Source: a virus. Taken from it: 64,000 nt of DNA. Where the stretch lies: the IMG/VR virus record IMGVR_UViG_3300030673_000004, positions 62,001 through 126,000 of that record; one strand, written 5' to 3'. A program made the position numbers and the translations under genes. Every line of letters begins with the position of its first letter. Within the stretch, counting starts at the first letter, position 1. A model generated the notes under the pieces. That model saw only the letters and a program-made list of their open reading frames with translations, ran no database searches and was not told the origin of the DNA. Positions 1 to 10,015 of the stretch are shown here, piece by piece.

Positions 1-127
1 TACTGCTCAACTCGTTGCCCGACACACAGACAAGAGCAGCCAGATTGGGAACCGCATCAAACACAATCTCCATCGCGTCGATGGTATTGTTGCGAGAACA
101 GTTCCGGCTGCGAATGATCTTGACCAT
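1..127 (-). CDS. Unknown protein, N-terminal part only
   Basis: The ATG is at 127-125 and is preceded by a good ribosome site (AGGAG, read leftwards). The frame stays open to the window edge, giving 42 residues beginning MVKIIRSRNCSRNN. It is the next gene of the leftward topoisomerase operon, about 100 bases past the topoisomerase A stop. Too little is visible to assign a family. Confidence 0.6.
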   Translation of the reverse strand, partial: MVKIIRSRNCSRNNTIDAMEIVFDAVPNLAALVCVSGNELSS

Positions 128-226
128 TAGATATCTCCTAAATGCTTAAGGTTGAACAAAGTAGACTAACCAACAACCAAAAGATAACCAATATTTGTAT
201 AGATGTCAAGGTCCTGCTTGCTAATT

Positions 227-2863
227 CTACAGTTTTGGTGCATCTAAAGACCATACCTGAGAAATTCCACCAGCAGCCAGAGCCTCTAAAACAGAGGATC
301 CCTTAAGGAAAGCACGCCGACCGGACTCGTAAGCCACGAGGTTTCTGCTGCCAACAGACAAAAGATCTGCAGAACTAAAAGAACTAAGAGATGCTTTTGA
401 AACAAAAGCACCAGAACGAGACATCAACTTATCCCCGTCATGATACATATAGACAGAAGACGGAATAAACTTAAACAGACGGGTACCGCGACCATTTCTA
501 CGATTCTCGGGGATATCTTTAACAAGCACACGGTGTGCTTGCCCAGCAGTATCCCACGCAACAAGAGTAGAACTATCTTGAGCGCTGAAGGCATAGCGTA
601 AGCCTGTTTTTGCTAAAGGGTAGTCAGAGCCACGAGCAGACAAAGCAACCTTCACCACAAAACCATCCTCAGTCACAGCCACAATATACGAAAAAGCATG
701 GGACGCAATCCCTACAATGTTCCTAAATGTTTTGCTTTGAACGCCAGAAGCATCACTAGACACATTTAGAGCAAGACCCGAAGCATCAACCAGAGTTATC
801 CCAGAATACGATCCAACAACATACATATCCGAAGTTGTTGTTGTACGAATTGGTTGGATATCACTAAAAACACGACCGTCACGTGTGACGCCAAATGCAA
901 GGGTGTCCCCTTGAGAGACTAAAGCTGCGACAGGTGCAGCATCCGGGCGAATCTGTGTTCGACGGGCATCTTGATATTTCCGAAGCGCCTGTAACTCCCT
1001 AATAACAACCGCAGCTAAATTAGCTTTATCTGCAGTTACAGAAGCAAGAGATGCCTCCAGCTTAACAATACGACCCCTCTGTACTGTTAGGTCAGCACGA
1101 CGTAAATCACGCAAACGCAGATCTAAAATAAAACGAGCGGCCTCCTTCGTACATTTAAGAACACTACATAATTCATCTATTGATGATGATACATCACCAT
1201 CGGTAGCAAGAATCTTAACAAGGACAGAAATATTCAACATAGCAAGTAATCGAGCATTCTCAATCATCAAATCATGTTCAATCTTATCACCCTGTAGACC
1301 AAGCAGCTTGGCTTCCTCACCCTCCCGCCAAGAGATCCAAGACTTAAGCAACGTGAGAAGATTTGTCGGACGAAAAGCTATATCATCGACACTGTTACGT
1401 ACTGTAATGTTCAAGTTATAAGAACTACGCGAATGCAGAGATTTGATAACAGCATCTAAAGCAGGTTTATTATCAACACCCACATGTATCTCTTTAATCG
1501 TACCATTATTCTCATCATAAATCAAATCAAACGAACGGATCATCCGAGCTTCAGTTAAAGCTGGAATTGTCTTTTCGGCAAATTTAGTAACTCGCCAGCT
1601 ATCAGGCCAACCTACAATTTTTATAGACGTAATCTTGGGGTCAAAATCATCAGGACCCACGGTATAGTCACAAGCGTATTCTAATCGACCAGACCCGCGT
1701 TCGTAAAGAGAATAAACATCATCAGGGGATGATAAAAGAATACCACCAGAAATACAGTCAGGTCCCTGTATATGCTTAAGAACAGTACGAAGTGTTGCAG
1801 ACTCACCAGATCTAGCTACATAAATCAAAGCATCAATCACTTCTTTCAGATTATGTGATGGTAGTGTGTTTTTTAGACCAACAGCAATACCGTCAGAACC
1901 ATTAAGTAGGATCAGTGGTAGGCGTGAGCTGAAAATCAAAGGTTCTTTCAATTCATCTGAGTAGTTAGGAACCATAGGCGCAACAGACAAACAAGAAAAT
2001 ACAGAATCTGTTATAGGAGCTAACCTAACCTCGGTATAGCGTTCTGCGGCAGGTGGATCAAATTCGTTACCGAAGGACCCCTGAGGTACAACCAAAGGGT
2101 ATCGTTGAAAGGCTAGTCGAACAAGAGTTGAATACGTACTACTATGTGGATGATATTTTCCAGAACAATTATGAACCAACATACCATTTGCATAAAATTC
2201 ATGCACAGACCCTACACCTATATCATAGGTTACTTGTGGCTCAGCTACCTCAACGGACAACACAGGAACTACGTGTAGATTACAATCAAGAACATACCCA
2301 GGCACATCCAAGTCACATTTATACAAAGCCGCATTAAGATTAGGACGCACACAAACAAGATCATCAGGCTTAAGATTGGCAGCAGACACCCACGCAAAAT
2401 CCAGAGTCCTTGAACATATAACACGGAATTTTTGGTTACTAGTACAGGTCACCAAAGAACCCGAGGAAAGCTTTACCTGCAATAAAGTCTTTTCAGGCTG
2501 CTCAAATAAACCAGTCACAGGCTGTACACCTGTTGATGTACATACTAAAGAACCAAGAACTAAATCTTCTATAGGCACAAGCCCCGTAGGCGTAGAAACT
2601 AAAGTCCCGGCGACAAAACAATCTCCGGTCACACGCGCACTCTTTTTGAAGCATTTATCTGGTAAAGCACCAAGTTCATACATAGAATACAAAATACGAC
2701 GTTGCGCAGGCTTTAGGCCATCACGATACTCGGGAATGGCCCTATCCTCAATTACATGGCAGCCATAACGATACATGGAAGATCTAACAAAATGCCCAAT
2801 CTTCTGCTCTGTGATATCATTATCAGAAATAACACACTTTGGAGCTTTAGCTTTAGATCTCAT
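227..2863 (-). CDS. Type IIA DNA topoisomerase subunit A (GyrA/ParC-like) with an intein
   Basis: This is the DNA breakage and reunion subunit of a type II topoisomerase and should work with the ATPase subunit encoded just upstream. The 878-residue product starts with a GyrA-like segment ([14 protein letters not shown] near 46-60). An intein follows at residues 82-232. The GKYHPH motif comes next, then the active-site region AERYTEVRL, whose tyrosine would attack DNA. The C-terminal third has repeated beta-rich stretches resembling a GyrA/ParC pinwheel. Without the intein the protein is about 727 residues, a little short for bacterial GyrA. The ATG overlaps the stop of the B subunit (ATGA), so the two are probably translationally coupled. 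Whether it acts as a gyrase or a topoisomerase IV type enzyme cannot be told from sequence alone. Confidence 0.93.
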   Translation of the reverse strand: MRSKAKAPKCVISDNDITEQKIGHFVRSSMYRYGCHVIEDRAIPEYRDGLKPAQRRILYSMYELGALPDKCFKKSARVTGDCFVAGTLVSTPTGLVPIEDLVLGSLVCTSTGVQPVTGLFEQPEKTLLQVKLSSGSLVTCTSNQKFRVICSRTLDFAWVSAANLKPDDLVCVRPNLNAALYKCDLDVPGYVLDCNLHVVPVLSVEVAEPQVTYDIGVGSVHEFYANGMLVHNCSGKYHPHSSTYSTLVRLAFQRYPLVVPQGSFGNEFDPPAAERYTEVRLAPITDSVFSCLSVAPMVPNYSDELKEPLIFSSRLPLILLNGSDGIAVGLKNTLPSHNLKEVIDALIYVARSGESATLRTVLKHIQGPDCISGGILLSSPDDVYSLYERGSGRLEYACDYTVGPDDFDPKITSIKIVGWPDSWRVTKFAEKTIPALTEARMIRSFDLIYDENNGTIKEIHVGVDNKPALDAVIKSLHSRSSYNLNITVRNSVDDIAFRPTNLLTLLKSWISWREGEEAKLLGLQGDKIEHDLMIENARLLAMLNISVLVKILATDGDVSSSIDELCSVLKCTKEAARFILDLRLRDLRRADLTVQRGRIVKLEASLASVTADKANLAAVVIRELQALRKYQDARRTQIRPDAAPVAALVSQGDTLAFGVTRDGRVFSDIQPIRTTTTSDMYVVGSYSGITLVDASGLALNVSSDASGVQSKTFRNIVGIASHAFSYIVAVTEDGFVVKVALSARGSDYPLAKTGLRYAFSAQDSSTLVAWDTAGQAHRVLVKDIPENRRNGRGTRLFKFIPSSVYMYHDGDKLMSRSGAFVSKASLSSFSSADLLSVGSRNLVAYESGRRAFLKGSSVLEALAAGGISQVWSLDAPKL
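2168..2620 (-). mobile_element. Mini-intein inside topoisomerase A
   Basis: A 151-residue intein spans protein residues 82-232. It begins with Cys ([13 protein letters not shown], block A) and ends with YANGMLVHN followed by the extein residue Cys233 (blocks F and G). No homing-endonuclease domain fits in this length, so it is a mini-intein. Block B reads [10 protein letters not shown], where the usual TxxH histidine seems to be Gln. The insertion point, between VTGD and CSGKYHPH, lies upstream of the active-site tyrosine, where the mycobacterial GyrA intein sits. Splicing would restore the [12 protein letters not shown] junction. Terminal motifs are clear; activity is inferred. Confidence 0.9.
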
Positions 2864-4785
2864 ACAGCATCACCATCTTCCTCGGTATCACCAGCGTCAA
2901 TTCCCAACAATTCACGACGATACTGAACTTCACTACCCATCATGTGATCTATTTCCATATCATCATCGTCATCAATAGTCAACCGCACAAGTCTACGTTT
3001 TGAAGGATCCATTGCAATCAGTCTCAGTTGATCCGGACGAAGCTCTCCCCAGCCTTTAGCTCTAGTCAAAAGTACGCTACTTCGAGGCGTTGCCTTGAAC
3101 TGAGAATACACGTCATCAGGAGTATCACCAAAAAACTTTTGGTCCTTATATGAACCTAAGTACAAAGGAGCATTTATAAAATATACGCGACCCTGCTCAA
3201 CCCAGGGACGAAAGTATAAAACAAAAAGAGCAGAAAGTAACGATGCAATGTGATATCCATCATCATCAGCATCAGTCAACATGGCAATCTTACCTACCCT
3301 GCCCTTAGATGGGTCACAACGAGAACCAACAGGCGTACCTATTGTTGTAATAATATCCATCACAGAGGGACTCTTAAGAACTTTAGCCAAAGATACCCTA
3401 CCTGTATTTAAGATCTTACCACGAATGGGTAGTATCTCCTGCCAATCAAAAGATGCAGGTTTTGCTGTGGTCCCCGCACTATCACCCTCAACGATAATAA
3501 GTTCACGATCCTCAGGACGAACCCAAGGCTTAGCTTGCTTAAGCTTTATAGGAAGATCAACACGAGCATCGCGTGCAACAATCTTCATAGATTTCACAGC
3601 TTTATTATCTTCAGATAACCGAGTAAAATTAGACTGAAATCTTTGAGATCTATCTAAGATAGCTTTAACAAGAGTCTTATTACGGGTAAAGAACTCAATA
3701 AGAGCAGGCTCTAACATATCACGAATAGGCTTAACTACGTCAGGACTCATTAATTTATTCTTTGTCTGACCCTCATAGACAGGATCCTGCATCTTAATCT
3801 GAATAGCAGCACGTAAACCAAACACTAGAAAACGAGCATCAATATCAACCTTACTATCCGTATTTACTGCTGAGGCTAAAGCAGCCTTCAAAGCACTGAC
3901 ATGAAAACCTGCCTCTTTTGTAAACGAGGAATTACAGTACGAACGTATATCAATTAAATCATTATCATACCAACATAGAGCCACAGACAAAGAAATCTGA
4001 CACTTAGCATAAGATTCTATCAAAGCAGCTCGTGAATCTAAAACAGATGCCTCTAAGAAGAAGGGCTTGCCTAAAGCATCGGGTTCTTCATCACAAGATG
4101 AAACAAAATCAAGCATACCCCGCGATGATTTGTAAGTAGTTGAAACACCATCAACAACAACATCTAAAGTTAAACCAGGATTTAGATATGAAAGATCCCG
4201 AGCTTCTTCTTGCAACCTATCCAAACTAGGATGATAATCAGCAAATAATACTTTATCTAACCGAAACGCAATCACAGTACCGCACCCAAGGCTAATATTC
4301 TTATCAGGCACAGTTTTCTTTATATCACCTAAGGCCATGCCTTGACAAAAACTCTGATAATGCCATCTATTTGAACGAAAAGTCCAAAAAGCGAAATACT
4401 CAGACAAAGCATTTGTAGCCGAGGCACCAACACCGTTCATGCCAGAAGATGTTTTATAGCTATCAGCATCAAATTTAGCACCAGCATGAATACGAGTAAA
4501 CACCGTAGTAGCTGCAGGGAGACCTGTTGCTTCATGAATATCTACAGGTATGCCACGCCCCTTGTCTGCAACATAAAATGTCCACGTAGTTGTATCAACC
4601 GTGATTTTAATATAATCACCATGGCCATCTAAGTACTCATCAATAGCGTTATCAATAACCTCACGAAGACATCGAAAAGCACCCTCATGCTCGGTAGAAC
4701 CAACATACATACCAGGTCGTCTACGAATAGCTTCAGGGAAATCAAGAACACGAATAGACTTAGCTGAGTATTTATCAGCAGGCAT
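2860..4785 (-). CDS. Type IIA DNA topoisomerase subunit B (GyrB/ParE-like ATPase)
   Basis: This is the ATPase subunit partnering the neighbouring A subunit. The 641-residue protein has an N-terminal GHKL ATP-binding region: RPGMYVGST near residue 23, [13 protein letters not shown] with the catalytic Glu and Asn, [11 protein letters not shown], and [14 protein letters not shown]. The TOPRIM region contains [23 protein letters not shown] and [12 protein letters not shown]-like metal-binding acidic residues. The length matches ParE or GyrB without the enterobacterial insertion. The ATG has AGGAG upstream (read leftwards), and the stop overlaps the A-subunit ATG. The pair resembles other phage-encoded topoisomerases that help manage supercoiling during replication. 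Confidence 0.95.
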   Translation of the reverse strand: MPADKYSAKSIRVLDFPEAIRRRPGMYVGSTEHEGAFRCLREVIDNAIDEYLDGHGDYIKITVDTTTWTFYVADKGRGIPVDIHEATGLPAATTVFTRIHAGAKFDADSYKTSSGMNGVGASATNALSEYFAFWTFRSNRWHYQSFCQGMALGDIKKTVPDKNISLGCGTVIAFRLDKVLFADYHPSLDRLQEEARDLSYLNPGLTLDVVVDGVSTTYKSSRGMLDFVSSCDEEPDALGKPFFLEASVLDSRAALIESYAKCQISLSVALCWYDNDLIDIRSYCNSSFTKEAGFHVSALKAALASAVNTDSKVDIDARFLVFGLRAAIQIKMQDPVYEGQTKNKLMSPDVVKPIRDMLEPALIEFFTRNKTLVKAILDRSQRFQSNFTRLSEDNKAVKSMKIVARDARVDLPIKLKQAKPWVRPEDRELIIVEGDSAGTTAKPASFDWQEILPIRGKILNTGRVSLAKVLKSPSVMDIITTIGTPVGSRCDPSKGRVGKIAMLTDADDDGYHIASLLSALFVLYFRPWVEQGRVYFINAPLYLGSYKDQKFFGDTPDDVYSQFKATPRSSVLLTRAKGWGELRPDQLRLIAMDPSKRRLVRLTIDDDDDMEIDHMMGSEVQYRRELLGIDAGDTEEDGDAV

Positions 4786-4804
4786 ATATCTCCTTAAAAG
4801 CTAG

Positions 4805-5548
4805 TTATCTGACACGAAGAGCAGGTATAGTAAATACCTGAGTTAGATCATGTACATTTGTAACAATGATCTCTTCTCCAGATTTACGTTGAAAACCAAC
4901 AACGCGAACCTGAATCGGCCTACCAGCTTTTCTAACAGAAATAACGTCACCTAACTGATATCCAAAGCGCTCTCCATGCTTTTTTGCCAAGAACGAGCGA
5001 TGAACTTCAAAACCAACAACAGAAGTCTCTTCAAAAGATAACGAATCTAACTGTTCTATAATTTCGGCCACAGCGGCAGGAGCTTGATCATGATCTAATA
5101 AAAAAGCGTCACAACCAGACTGATCGGCCTGAGGTATAAATTCCTCAAGAGGGAGTGTAACAGGAATTGGCTGCTCTGTAAGGGTCAAACGAGGACAGTG
5201 CTCCCGCTGTTTCAAATCACCCATAAACACAGCGTCACGCCTTCTCGGATCATTCCACGAAAGAAACTTAATGCAGGAGCCACAAAAAAAGCCAAAAGGA
5301 ACATCACGTTTATCTGGACCAGCATCAAAATAGCGCAAGTCTAAAGAACTAACATCATGACAAGGCACTGCGTCTGGAACATGATCTTTAGATATTTCGT
5401 CATCTACAAGAACGGACGTATCTTTAACACCCATCCTACGAGATAAAGCTGCAAGCTTTGACAAGGTATCGGTAGTGCTAACACCTTCAGCAGAAGTAGG
5501 TGTTAGCACTAATCCAGGTCTAGGACGGGGAAAGGCTGATGGTAACAT
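4805..5548 (-). CDS. Unknown 247-residue protein
   Basis: I do not recognise a family. The product is soluble, with no membrane segment. It has a CGSC pair near residue 92 in a segment FGFFCGSCIKFLSW and a C-terminal stretch (GYQLGDVISVRKAG) that looks like a small beta-barrel. The gene lies 19 bases upstream of topoisomerase B in the same leftward operon and its start overlaps the end of the lysozyme-like gene by 29 bases. No strong ribosome site precedes the ATG, so translation may depend on the upstream gene. Confidence 0.6.
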   Translation of the reverse strand: MLPSAFPRPRPGLVLTPTSAEGVSTTDTLSKLAALSRRMGVKDTSVLVDDEISKDHVPDAVPCHDVSSLDLRYFDAGPDKRDVPFGFFCGSCIKFLSWNDPRRRDAVFMGDLKQREHCPRLTLTEQPIPVTLPLEEFIPQADQSGCDAFLLDHDQAPAAVAEIIEQLDSLSFEETSVVGFEVHRSFLAKKHGERFGYQLGDVISVRKAGRPIQVRVVGFQRKSGEEIIVTNVHDLTQVFTIPALRVR

Positions 5549-6257
5549 TACGAACCGCCATGGCGTCTAAAGAGCTGTAGCGCTCAATAAAATTTGCTTC
5601 CAACAAACGACGCCTACGGAATGATTTTTTACAGGATCCTCTGTATGAAATACCCTTGCGCTTTAACAAACACGCAATTTCCTTAGACGACATATCCTTT
5701 AATTTACGTCTATCCTCAGGAAGATGACCGGTATGATAAGCATAGCTTAACAGTGAAGCCTGCGCAGCCGGGGAACATGCATGTAATTCGTCTCCATGAA
5801 CACTCTGCCAAATAAGAGCCAAGGCACGCCTGAAAACAGCACGCTGTGTGCTATCTGATAGCTTTATATGCGTATCATGGACCCAACGACGAGCATGAGC
5901 ACCTCGATATTTAGAGGCATGCACAATAGACTTCAAAGTAGATGGAGATACCAACCCAACAAAAATAGCCTGAACATTATCAGATCCAAGAGCGTTCAGG
6001 TCTACACCACAACTAATTGTCGGGCCACTCCGATGAGAAGGCACAATAAATGTATCAGTACACCCCTCAAGCAGAACAATCAAAGAACTGTCCGGAAGAG
6101 GAAATGTATCTAAAGGATTAACATCTTGCACGAGTACAGGCTTCTTTGGAACACCAGGGGCCAAAGAAACATGAAAAACTCTTTCTGCTCTAGGACTATG
6201 AAATGAAGATGATACGAGCATAGCCACAACGGGCACACAAATAGCAAATCTACGCAC
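5520..6257 (-). CDS. Secreted lysozyme/pesticin-like hydrolase, candidate endolysin
   Basis: It starts at a GTG with the ribosome site AGGAAGGA. The first ~24 residues (MRRFAICVPVVAMLVSSS and following) look like a signal peptide. The segment VLLEGCTDTFIVPSHRSG followed by TISCGVDL matches the catalytic-Glu and Thr pattern of T4 lysozyme and pesticin-type muramidases, which is about (F/L)EG...Y.P..SGVTIG.G.DL. A basic C-terminal half could bind cell wall. It could lyse the host or act in DNA entry. The fold match is by motif only. It is the first gene of the leftward topoisomerase operon. Confidence 0.55.
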   Translation of the reverse strand: MRRFAICVPVVAMLVSSSFHSPRAERVFHVSLAPGVPKKPVLVQDVNPLDTFPLPDSSLIVLLEGCTDTFIVPSHRSGPTISCGVDLNALGSDNVQAIFVGLVSPSTLKSIVHASKYRGAHARRWVHDTHIKLSDSTQRAVFRRALALIWQSVHGDELHACSPAAQASLLSYAYHTGHLPEDRRKLKDMSSKEIACLLKRKGISYRGSCKKSFRRRRLLEANFIERYSSLDAMAVRNVTISLSPS

Positions 6258-6359
6258 AAATTTCCTTCCTGTCGTGCAGGCAGCTCTGTAACCGGGAACA
6301 CACCGCCTACAGACCGACCTCCTTAGTACCTAATTATTAAAGGCGTTAATGGGTGAGTG

Positions 6360-6398
6360 TACAAATATAAAAGAGGTTGTCACTTCTGGCAACCTCTT
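6360..6398 (-). terminator. Rho-independent terminator after the HTH gene
   Basis: A 9-bp perfect hairpin (AAGAGGTTG at 6371-6379 with CAACCTCTT at 6390-6398) is followed, read leftwards, by a T-rich run. It lies just past the stop of the HTH gene at 6431 and separates it from the lysozyme/topoisomerase operon. Confidence 0.8.
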
Positions 6399-6430
6399 AA
6401 ATTAAGTTATCTATACCAAAACGATAAGAG

Positions 6431-6925
6431 TCAAACAGAATTACGCTGTCTCAACGAGTAGATCGTATGATAGGGCTGCCCCAGTTCCTGGGCTATCTGC
6501 ATTGTCGTCATACCTTTGGCAACTAATTCAAGCACTCGTGGAAGTTCTTCAGAGGGCTTCTTACGCGCCTTAGACGTACCGGAGATCAACCTACTGCGAC
6601 GAGGCACCCGCAGGCGATTTTGACGGCAGTAATGGTCTACATAGGAAAAATCACGACCAACCTCAGAAGCAATCTCACCGACGGTACGACCTTCAGTAGC
6701 TAACGCCTCAATACGTTGATGAAGTTGTGAAATGCTCTCTTGTCGAAAGATACCGTAGCTCTGAACAATCTGACGAACACGCTCACGGGACAAGGAAACG
6801 CAGCACCCAATATCGTCATAAGTAGCACCACTCTTAGCTAGTGCTAATATAAAAGAATCTCGCGAATAGCTACTAGAAGCGCTACCACCAGAAGAGTCTA
6901 CCCTATTCTTATCAAGTGTATCCAT
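6431..6925 (-). CDS. Small DNA-binding protein with repeated helix-turn-helix units
   Basis: The 164-residue product shows three HTH-like units. The first (GATYDDIGCCVSLSRERVRQIV) resembles sigma-70 region 4. The second (GRTVGEIASEVGRDFSYVDHY) and third (GMTTMQIAQELGQPYHTIYSL) are of the same general type. It probably acts as a transcription regulator or DNA-binding adaptor. The ATG has a G-rich ribosome site. It has its own promoter (6970-6998) and terminator, so it is monocistronic. The basic linker SKARKKPSEE separates units two and three. Target sites are unknown. Confidence 0.75.
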   Translation of the reverse strand: MDTLDKNRVDSSGGSASSSYSRDSFILALAKSGATYDDIGCCVSLSRERVRQIVQSYGIFRQESISQLHQRIEALATEGRTVGEIASEVGRDFSYVDHYCRQNRLRVPRRSRLISGTSKARKKPSEELPRVLELVAKGMTTMQIAQELGQPYHTIYSLRQRNSV

Positions 6926-6969
6926 GATTACCCCAAAATAGATGTTGCACTAAAATACCAGTAACATAT

Positions 6970-6998
6970 AAAATACACTTTTTATGTGTGATTGTCAA
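6970..6998 (-). promoter_or_regulatory. Promoter for the HTH gene
   Basis: Read leftwards: TTGACA, a 17-base spacer, TATTTT. It ends about 45 bases before the ATG at 6925. Confidence 0.7.
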
Positions 6999-7528
6999 GA
7001 GCAATTATGCTTGTATGCCTGAATGGGCAAACCCGTATAACGAGACACATACGAGGCACCAACCGGAAAAAATCCAAGATTATTAACCAGGTGGATAGAA
7101 GAGTTATTTGTAGTATGAACAGTTGAATACATATCCTTAGTGGGTATATAATCAAGCAGCATATTACACATAGTCGTGGCTATATGTTTACCGGCGTAAT
7201 CTGGTGCGACAACCACATAGCCAAGTTCTATAACATTTGGACAATTCTGTAATAACCAAACATAAAACAAAGAGGAGCGTCTAAAAAGAGCACGAGAAGA
7301 TGTTTGTGACAAAAATTTTAATGAGGCTGTACCAACAATACGAGACCCCTCCTTAGCTAAAACAATAAAGCTAGATCTCTGCATAAAATGATCATAATAC
7401 TCTTGGAGCGAAGCATTCGCAGCAAGAACACCCAAAAGTGTACGAGAGCCAGATCTAATCAACTGCATAACATGGAGTGCTGATAGGGCATCCAGACTAT
7501 CCGTAGGAACAAGAAAATATGTCACCAT
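6995..7528 (-). CDS. GNAT-family N-acetyltransferase
   Basis: The 177-residue protein has the GNAT core: IVLAKEGSRIVGTASL (strands 2-3), ELGYVVVAPDYAGKHIATTM (acetyl-CoA-binding motif, with AGKHIA in place of the usual Q/RxxGxG/A), and STVHTTNNSSIHLVNNLGF (the NxxSxxLxxxLGF motif of strand 5 and helix 4). Substrate unknown. The ATG overlaps the TAA of the upstream gene (TAATG), so the two are coupled. It could belong to the same pathway as the amidoligases further upstream, since GNAT enzymes accompany some amidoligase systems, but that is speculation. Confidence 0.8.
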   Translation of the reverse strand: MVTYFLVPTDSLDALSALHVMQLIRSGSRTLLGVLAANASLQEYYDHFMQRSSFIVLAKEGSRIVGTASLKFLSQTSSRALFRRSSLFYVWLLQNCPNVIELGYVVVAPDYAGKHIATTMCNMLLDYIPTKDMYSTVHTTNNSSIHLVNNLGFFPVGASYVSRYTGLPIQAYKHNCS

Positions 7529-8136
7529 TACGCACCGACCGATCTTACGTACACAACAAGATACCCATTGTCCTGTTTAACAGTACGAAAATGACTAAAC
7601 GCAGACATCTCACCAAAGGGTATCTGTGATGATAAAAAATTCCTCTTATGCTCCGTGGCCTGCTGAAAAGCACAATCAACGGATGAGTCAGACAACAAGG
7701 AATCACTACTAGCAGTACAGGAAAAAACATAATGATATCTAGTACCAACAAAAATAGACAGATTACGATACACGTCAAAAAATGTTGTCAGGGATGTCTT
7801 AATTAAAAAGACATTAAATGACAAAAAACCCAGCTTTATTTGGGCAATAGATCTAAACAAGGCAAAAACAAAACAAAAGCTTTCAGAAAAACAACAAAAA
7901 GCCAAATCATAAAACCCATACACGGCTAGAGCACCTTGACGCAGTTGCACAGAATGCGAGGAGGAACACAAATAAGGACGCCCCTCTGAACTATACAGAA
8001 AACATGAATGAAACAGCAGTAAACAAACCTTAGAAAGGAAACCACGAAAATCACGAATATGTACTACAAGGAGCACCTTGTGCAGGTACTCCCGTGAGAT
8101 AAACAACGGAAACAAGTAAACAGACTCAAAAGACAA
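7528..8136 (-). CDS. Unknown hydrophobic/aromatic-rich protein
   Basis: A 202-residue product rich in Phe, Ser, Leu and Cys, with no recognised domain. It starts at TTG, but the ribosome site is strong (GAGGAGGGGG), and lies only a few bases after the stop of the membrane-protein gene at 8140. It ends in a TAATG overlap with the GNAT gene. The composition suggests membrane association without clear separated helices. Confidence 0.5.
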   Translation of the reverse strand: MSFESVYLFPLFISREYLHKVLLVVHIRDFRGFLSKVCLLLFHSCFLYSSEGRPYLCSSSHSVQLRQGALAVYGFYDLAFCCFSESFCFVFALFRSIAQIKLGFLSFNVFLIKTSLTTFFDVYRNLSIFVGTRYHYVFSCTASSDSLLSDSSVDCAFQQATEHKRNFLSSQIPFGEMSAFSHFRTVKQDNGYLVVYVRSVGA

Positions 8137-8139
8137 ATT

Positions 8140-8934
8140 CTACCCCCTCCTCAGGATTGAGAGCAGATTAAGCCCATGATCCAAAGCGCCACCAACAAAA
8201 TGATTAATAGCACGCAGAAAGATCTTCTGCACTACCAAAAAACCCTGGAAACCGCAAAAAACAAAAAGAACCACCAACAGATCTCTTGGAGCATCTCCAG
8301 AAAAATTCATGGTCTCGTGCAAATACAGCAACTGAGCACCAAGGGACAAACCAGAAGGAACCTGAGTTAGGGCAACCAAAGAATGGACATACAGAAAGAT
8401 CAAAGGAAATACCACAGATCCACCAACAAAAAAGAACATAGTCTTAGACGCAAGAGCATGCATCAAAAGATAGCCACGGACAGTCTGTTTGTCATCAGGA
8501 TCTACCGAAACCTTATAGCAGTAGGGCATAAAATTGCGGTCATTATAAATAGCTGAATCTAAATTTTCGGCTGCAAACTCAGCCATCCGCGATTCTTCTG
8601 TCTCAGGAGCAACCACAGTATGAGGAACGTCAGGTAGTTCAACACAGGACTCAGACGAAGATCCAGAGCAAGCAAGCAACGTTGACGAATGAAGTCCTGC
8701 CATCTTGGCTACCTGCATATAGTTCATACCGAAACAAGCGTCTACATGCTTCATGCAGTAACTAACAATAACACCACTTTTGATACCCAAATCATTACGA
8801 AGAAATGCTAAGATATCAGTATCAGACATACCAGGACAGACTTCCCGCGTCTTTTCCATAAGAGAAGTTTCCCACGAAGAACGCTCAATATCCTCAAACA
8901 TTTCCTGATCAAGAGCATCATTCGTAGTTGACAT
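8140..8934 (-). CDS. Membrane protein with two C-terminal helices
   Basis: The 264-residue product has an acidic cytoplasmic N-terminal ~150 residues. Two hydrophobic segments follow (around MFFFVGGSVVFPLIFLYVHS and LLVVLFVFCGFQGFLVV), separated by ~35 residues. Function unknown. A clear AGGAG ribosome site precedes the ATG. It is the first gene of a three-gene leftward operon with the 7528 and 6995 genes, driven by the promoter at 8974-9002. Confidence 0.65.
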   Translation of the reverse strand: MSTTNDALDQEMFEDIERSSWETSLMEKTREVCPGMSDTDILAFLRNDLGIKSGVIVSYCMKHVDACFGMNYMQVAKMAGLHSSTLLACSGSSSESCVELPDVPHTVVAPETEESRMAEFAAENLDSAIYNDRNFMPYCYKVSVDPDDKQTVRGYLLMHALASKTMFFFVGGSVVFPLIFLYVHSLVALTQVPSGLSLGAQLLYLHETMNFSGDAPRDLLVVLFVFCGFQGFLVVQKIFLRAINHFVGGALDHGLNLLSILRRG

Positions 8935-8973
8935 TGTATACTCCTAGAAAGACGACCAAACTGACCTATCTTT

Positions 8974-9002
8974 AATATACATTAACTTTGTATAAAAGTC
9001 AA
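8974..9002 (-). promoter_or_regulatory. Promoter with palindromic spacer, leftward
   Basis: Read leftwards: TTGACT, a 17-base spacer, TATATT. The spacer carries the same ATACA..TTAATGTAT palindrome as the rightward promoters at 49,791, 50,550, 52,575 and 56,662, which suggests common regulation. Confidence 0.75.
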
Positions 9003-9144
9003 GTAGTTTTGCTCAAGTTTGCATAGTTTTGCGTAGATTTATTGGAGCAGCTACGAACCCTATCATATGATTTAGCAGCAAACTTCATGACAGCCTCTTA
9101 ACTAAGTATACAAACGATATACATTAATTTTGCATATTTGTAAA
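9003..9144. other. Gap without a gene
   Basis: AT-rich stretch between the leftward promoter at 8974 and the terminator at 9145. A second copy of the AAAATTAATGTATAT-type sequence (read leftwards) occurs near 9118-9140 without an obvious -35 box. No reading frame is convincing. Confidence 0.5.
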
Positions 9145-9179
9145 ATAATAAAAAGCACAGGTACAATATGCACCTGCGC
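9145..9179 (-). terminator. Rho-independent terminator
   Basis: Read leftwards: GCGCAGGT...ACCTGTGC hairpin (9155-9179) followed by TTTTTATTATT, about 20 bases past the stop of the amidotransferase gene. Confidence 0.8.
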
Positions 9180-9200
9180 TCCATTTACACAAGCAAAAAC

Positions 9201-9956
9201 TTAATTTTTACCGTAGATCATCTCGCCGTTTTCAAACACAAGCAAAGAACCAGAAGAGATTGGTTCCCATGCCTTATTTTGTGTAAGACCATGAGTAGTG
9301 ACAACATAACCAGTCAGAGGCTCATCTGATGGCTCTGCATCAGCGATAGTACCATCAGCGAGGAGGGGCTCAACAGGGCAAATATCCAGCCCAAAAGCAC
9401 TACCCTTATCCTTGTAAACAAAAGTACAGGCCCCATCGCTGAACACGAGATTCATGTTCCCATCATCGTTGAAAGTACGGAGAAAGGACTCAAGCTCAGT
9501 AAAATTGTAAAAATCAAGATCCAACTGATGCAAAACAGTAGCGACAGAGCAAAGCAATTGCTCTGAATCAGTCTCGCCCTTGACCGGGTATGTCAGCTTG
9601 TTAGGTTCAATCAATCCAAAAAGTGTACCATTATGAGCAAACACCCAATGATGCTCACGATAATCCAACTCAAAAGGATGTGTGTTTAGAAGAGTATGAC
9701 TGCCACAAGAAGCAAACCGAACATGACCCAAAACAATATCAGAAACCCAAGTAGGATCAGTCGCAATCTTAGTTGCGGCTGCACTTGTAACAGCACTAAC
9801 AGGCTCTTTAGCGATATCCCACACATTACCGCCAACACGATTGACCCGAGCAAATCCCCATCCGTGAGGATTACCCTTAGCACGAGCCTGAAACAACGGC
9901 ATAATACCATTCAGGCGAGCAGCCTTGTTGAAATTCATAGCAAGAAGCTCACACAT
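9201..9956 (-). CDS. Class II glutamine amidotransferase (GATase II, YafJ-like)
   Basis: I place the start at 9956, where the product begins MCELLAMN. Removal of Met exposes the catalytic Cys1, as in Ntn-type glutaminases. Further GATase II features are the NPHGWGFA segment (NGWG-type), VLGHVRFAS near residue 80 (the Arg that binds glutamine), FAHNGTLFG near 110 and GETDSEQLL. The enzyme should hydrolyse glutamine to supply ammonia or act on a gamma-glutamyl substrate. It has its own promoter (9987-10,015) and terminator. In bacteria and phages such stand-alone GATase II genes often accompany ATP-dependent amidoligases; three lie at 14,661-20,274. Confidence 0.9.
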   Translation of the reverse strand: MCELLAMNFNKAARLNGIMPLFQARAKGNPHGWGFARVNRVGGNVWDIAKEPVSAVTSAAATKIATDPTWVSDIVLGHVRFASCGSHTLLNTHPFELDYREHHWVFAHNGTLFGLIEPNKLTYPVKGETDSEQLLCSVATVLHQLDLDFYNFTELESFLRTFNDDGNMNLVFSDGACTFVYKDKGSAFGLDICPVEPLLADGTIADAEPSDEPLTGYVVTTHGLTQNKAWEPISSGSLLVFENGEMIYGKN

Positions 9957-9986
9957 AGCAAATCTTTCGGTTGAGAGTTCTAATAC

Positions 9987-10015
9987 AATATACGAAAAAC
10001 ATGTACGTTTGTCAA
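9987..10015 (-). promoter_or_regulatory. Promoter for the amidotransferase gene
   Basis: Read leftwards: TTGACA, a 17-base spacer, TATATT, ending ~30 bases before the ATG at 9956. Confidence 0.75.

Noticed and set aside
9686-9974. Frames overlapping the glutamine amidotransferase
   Set aside because: Shadows of a gene with clear catalytic motifs.
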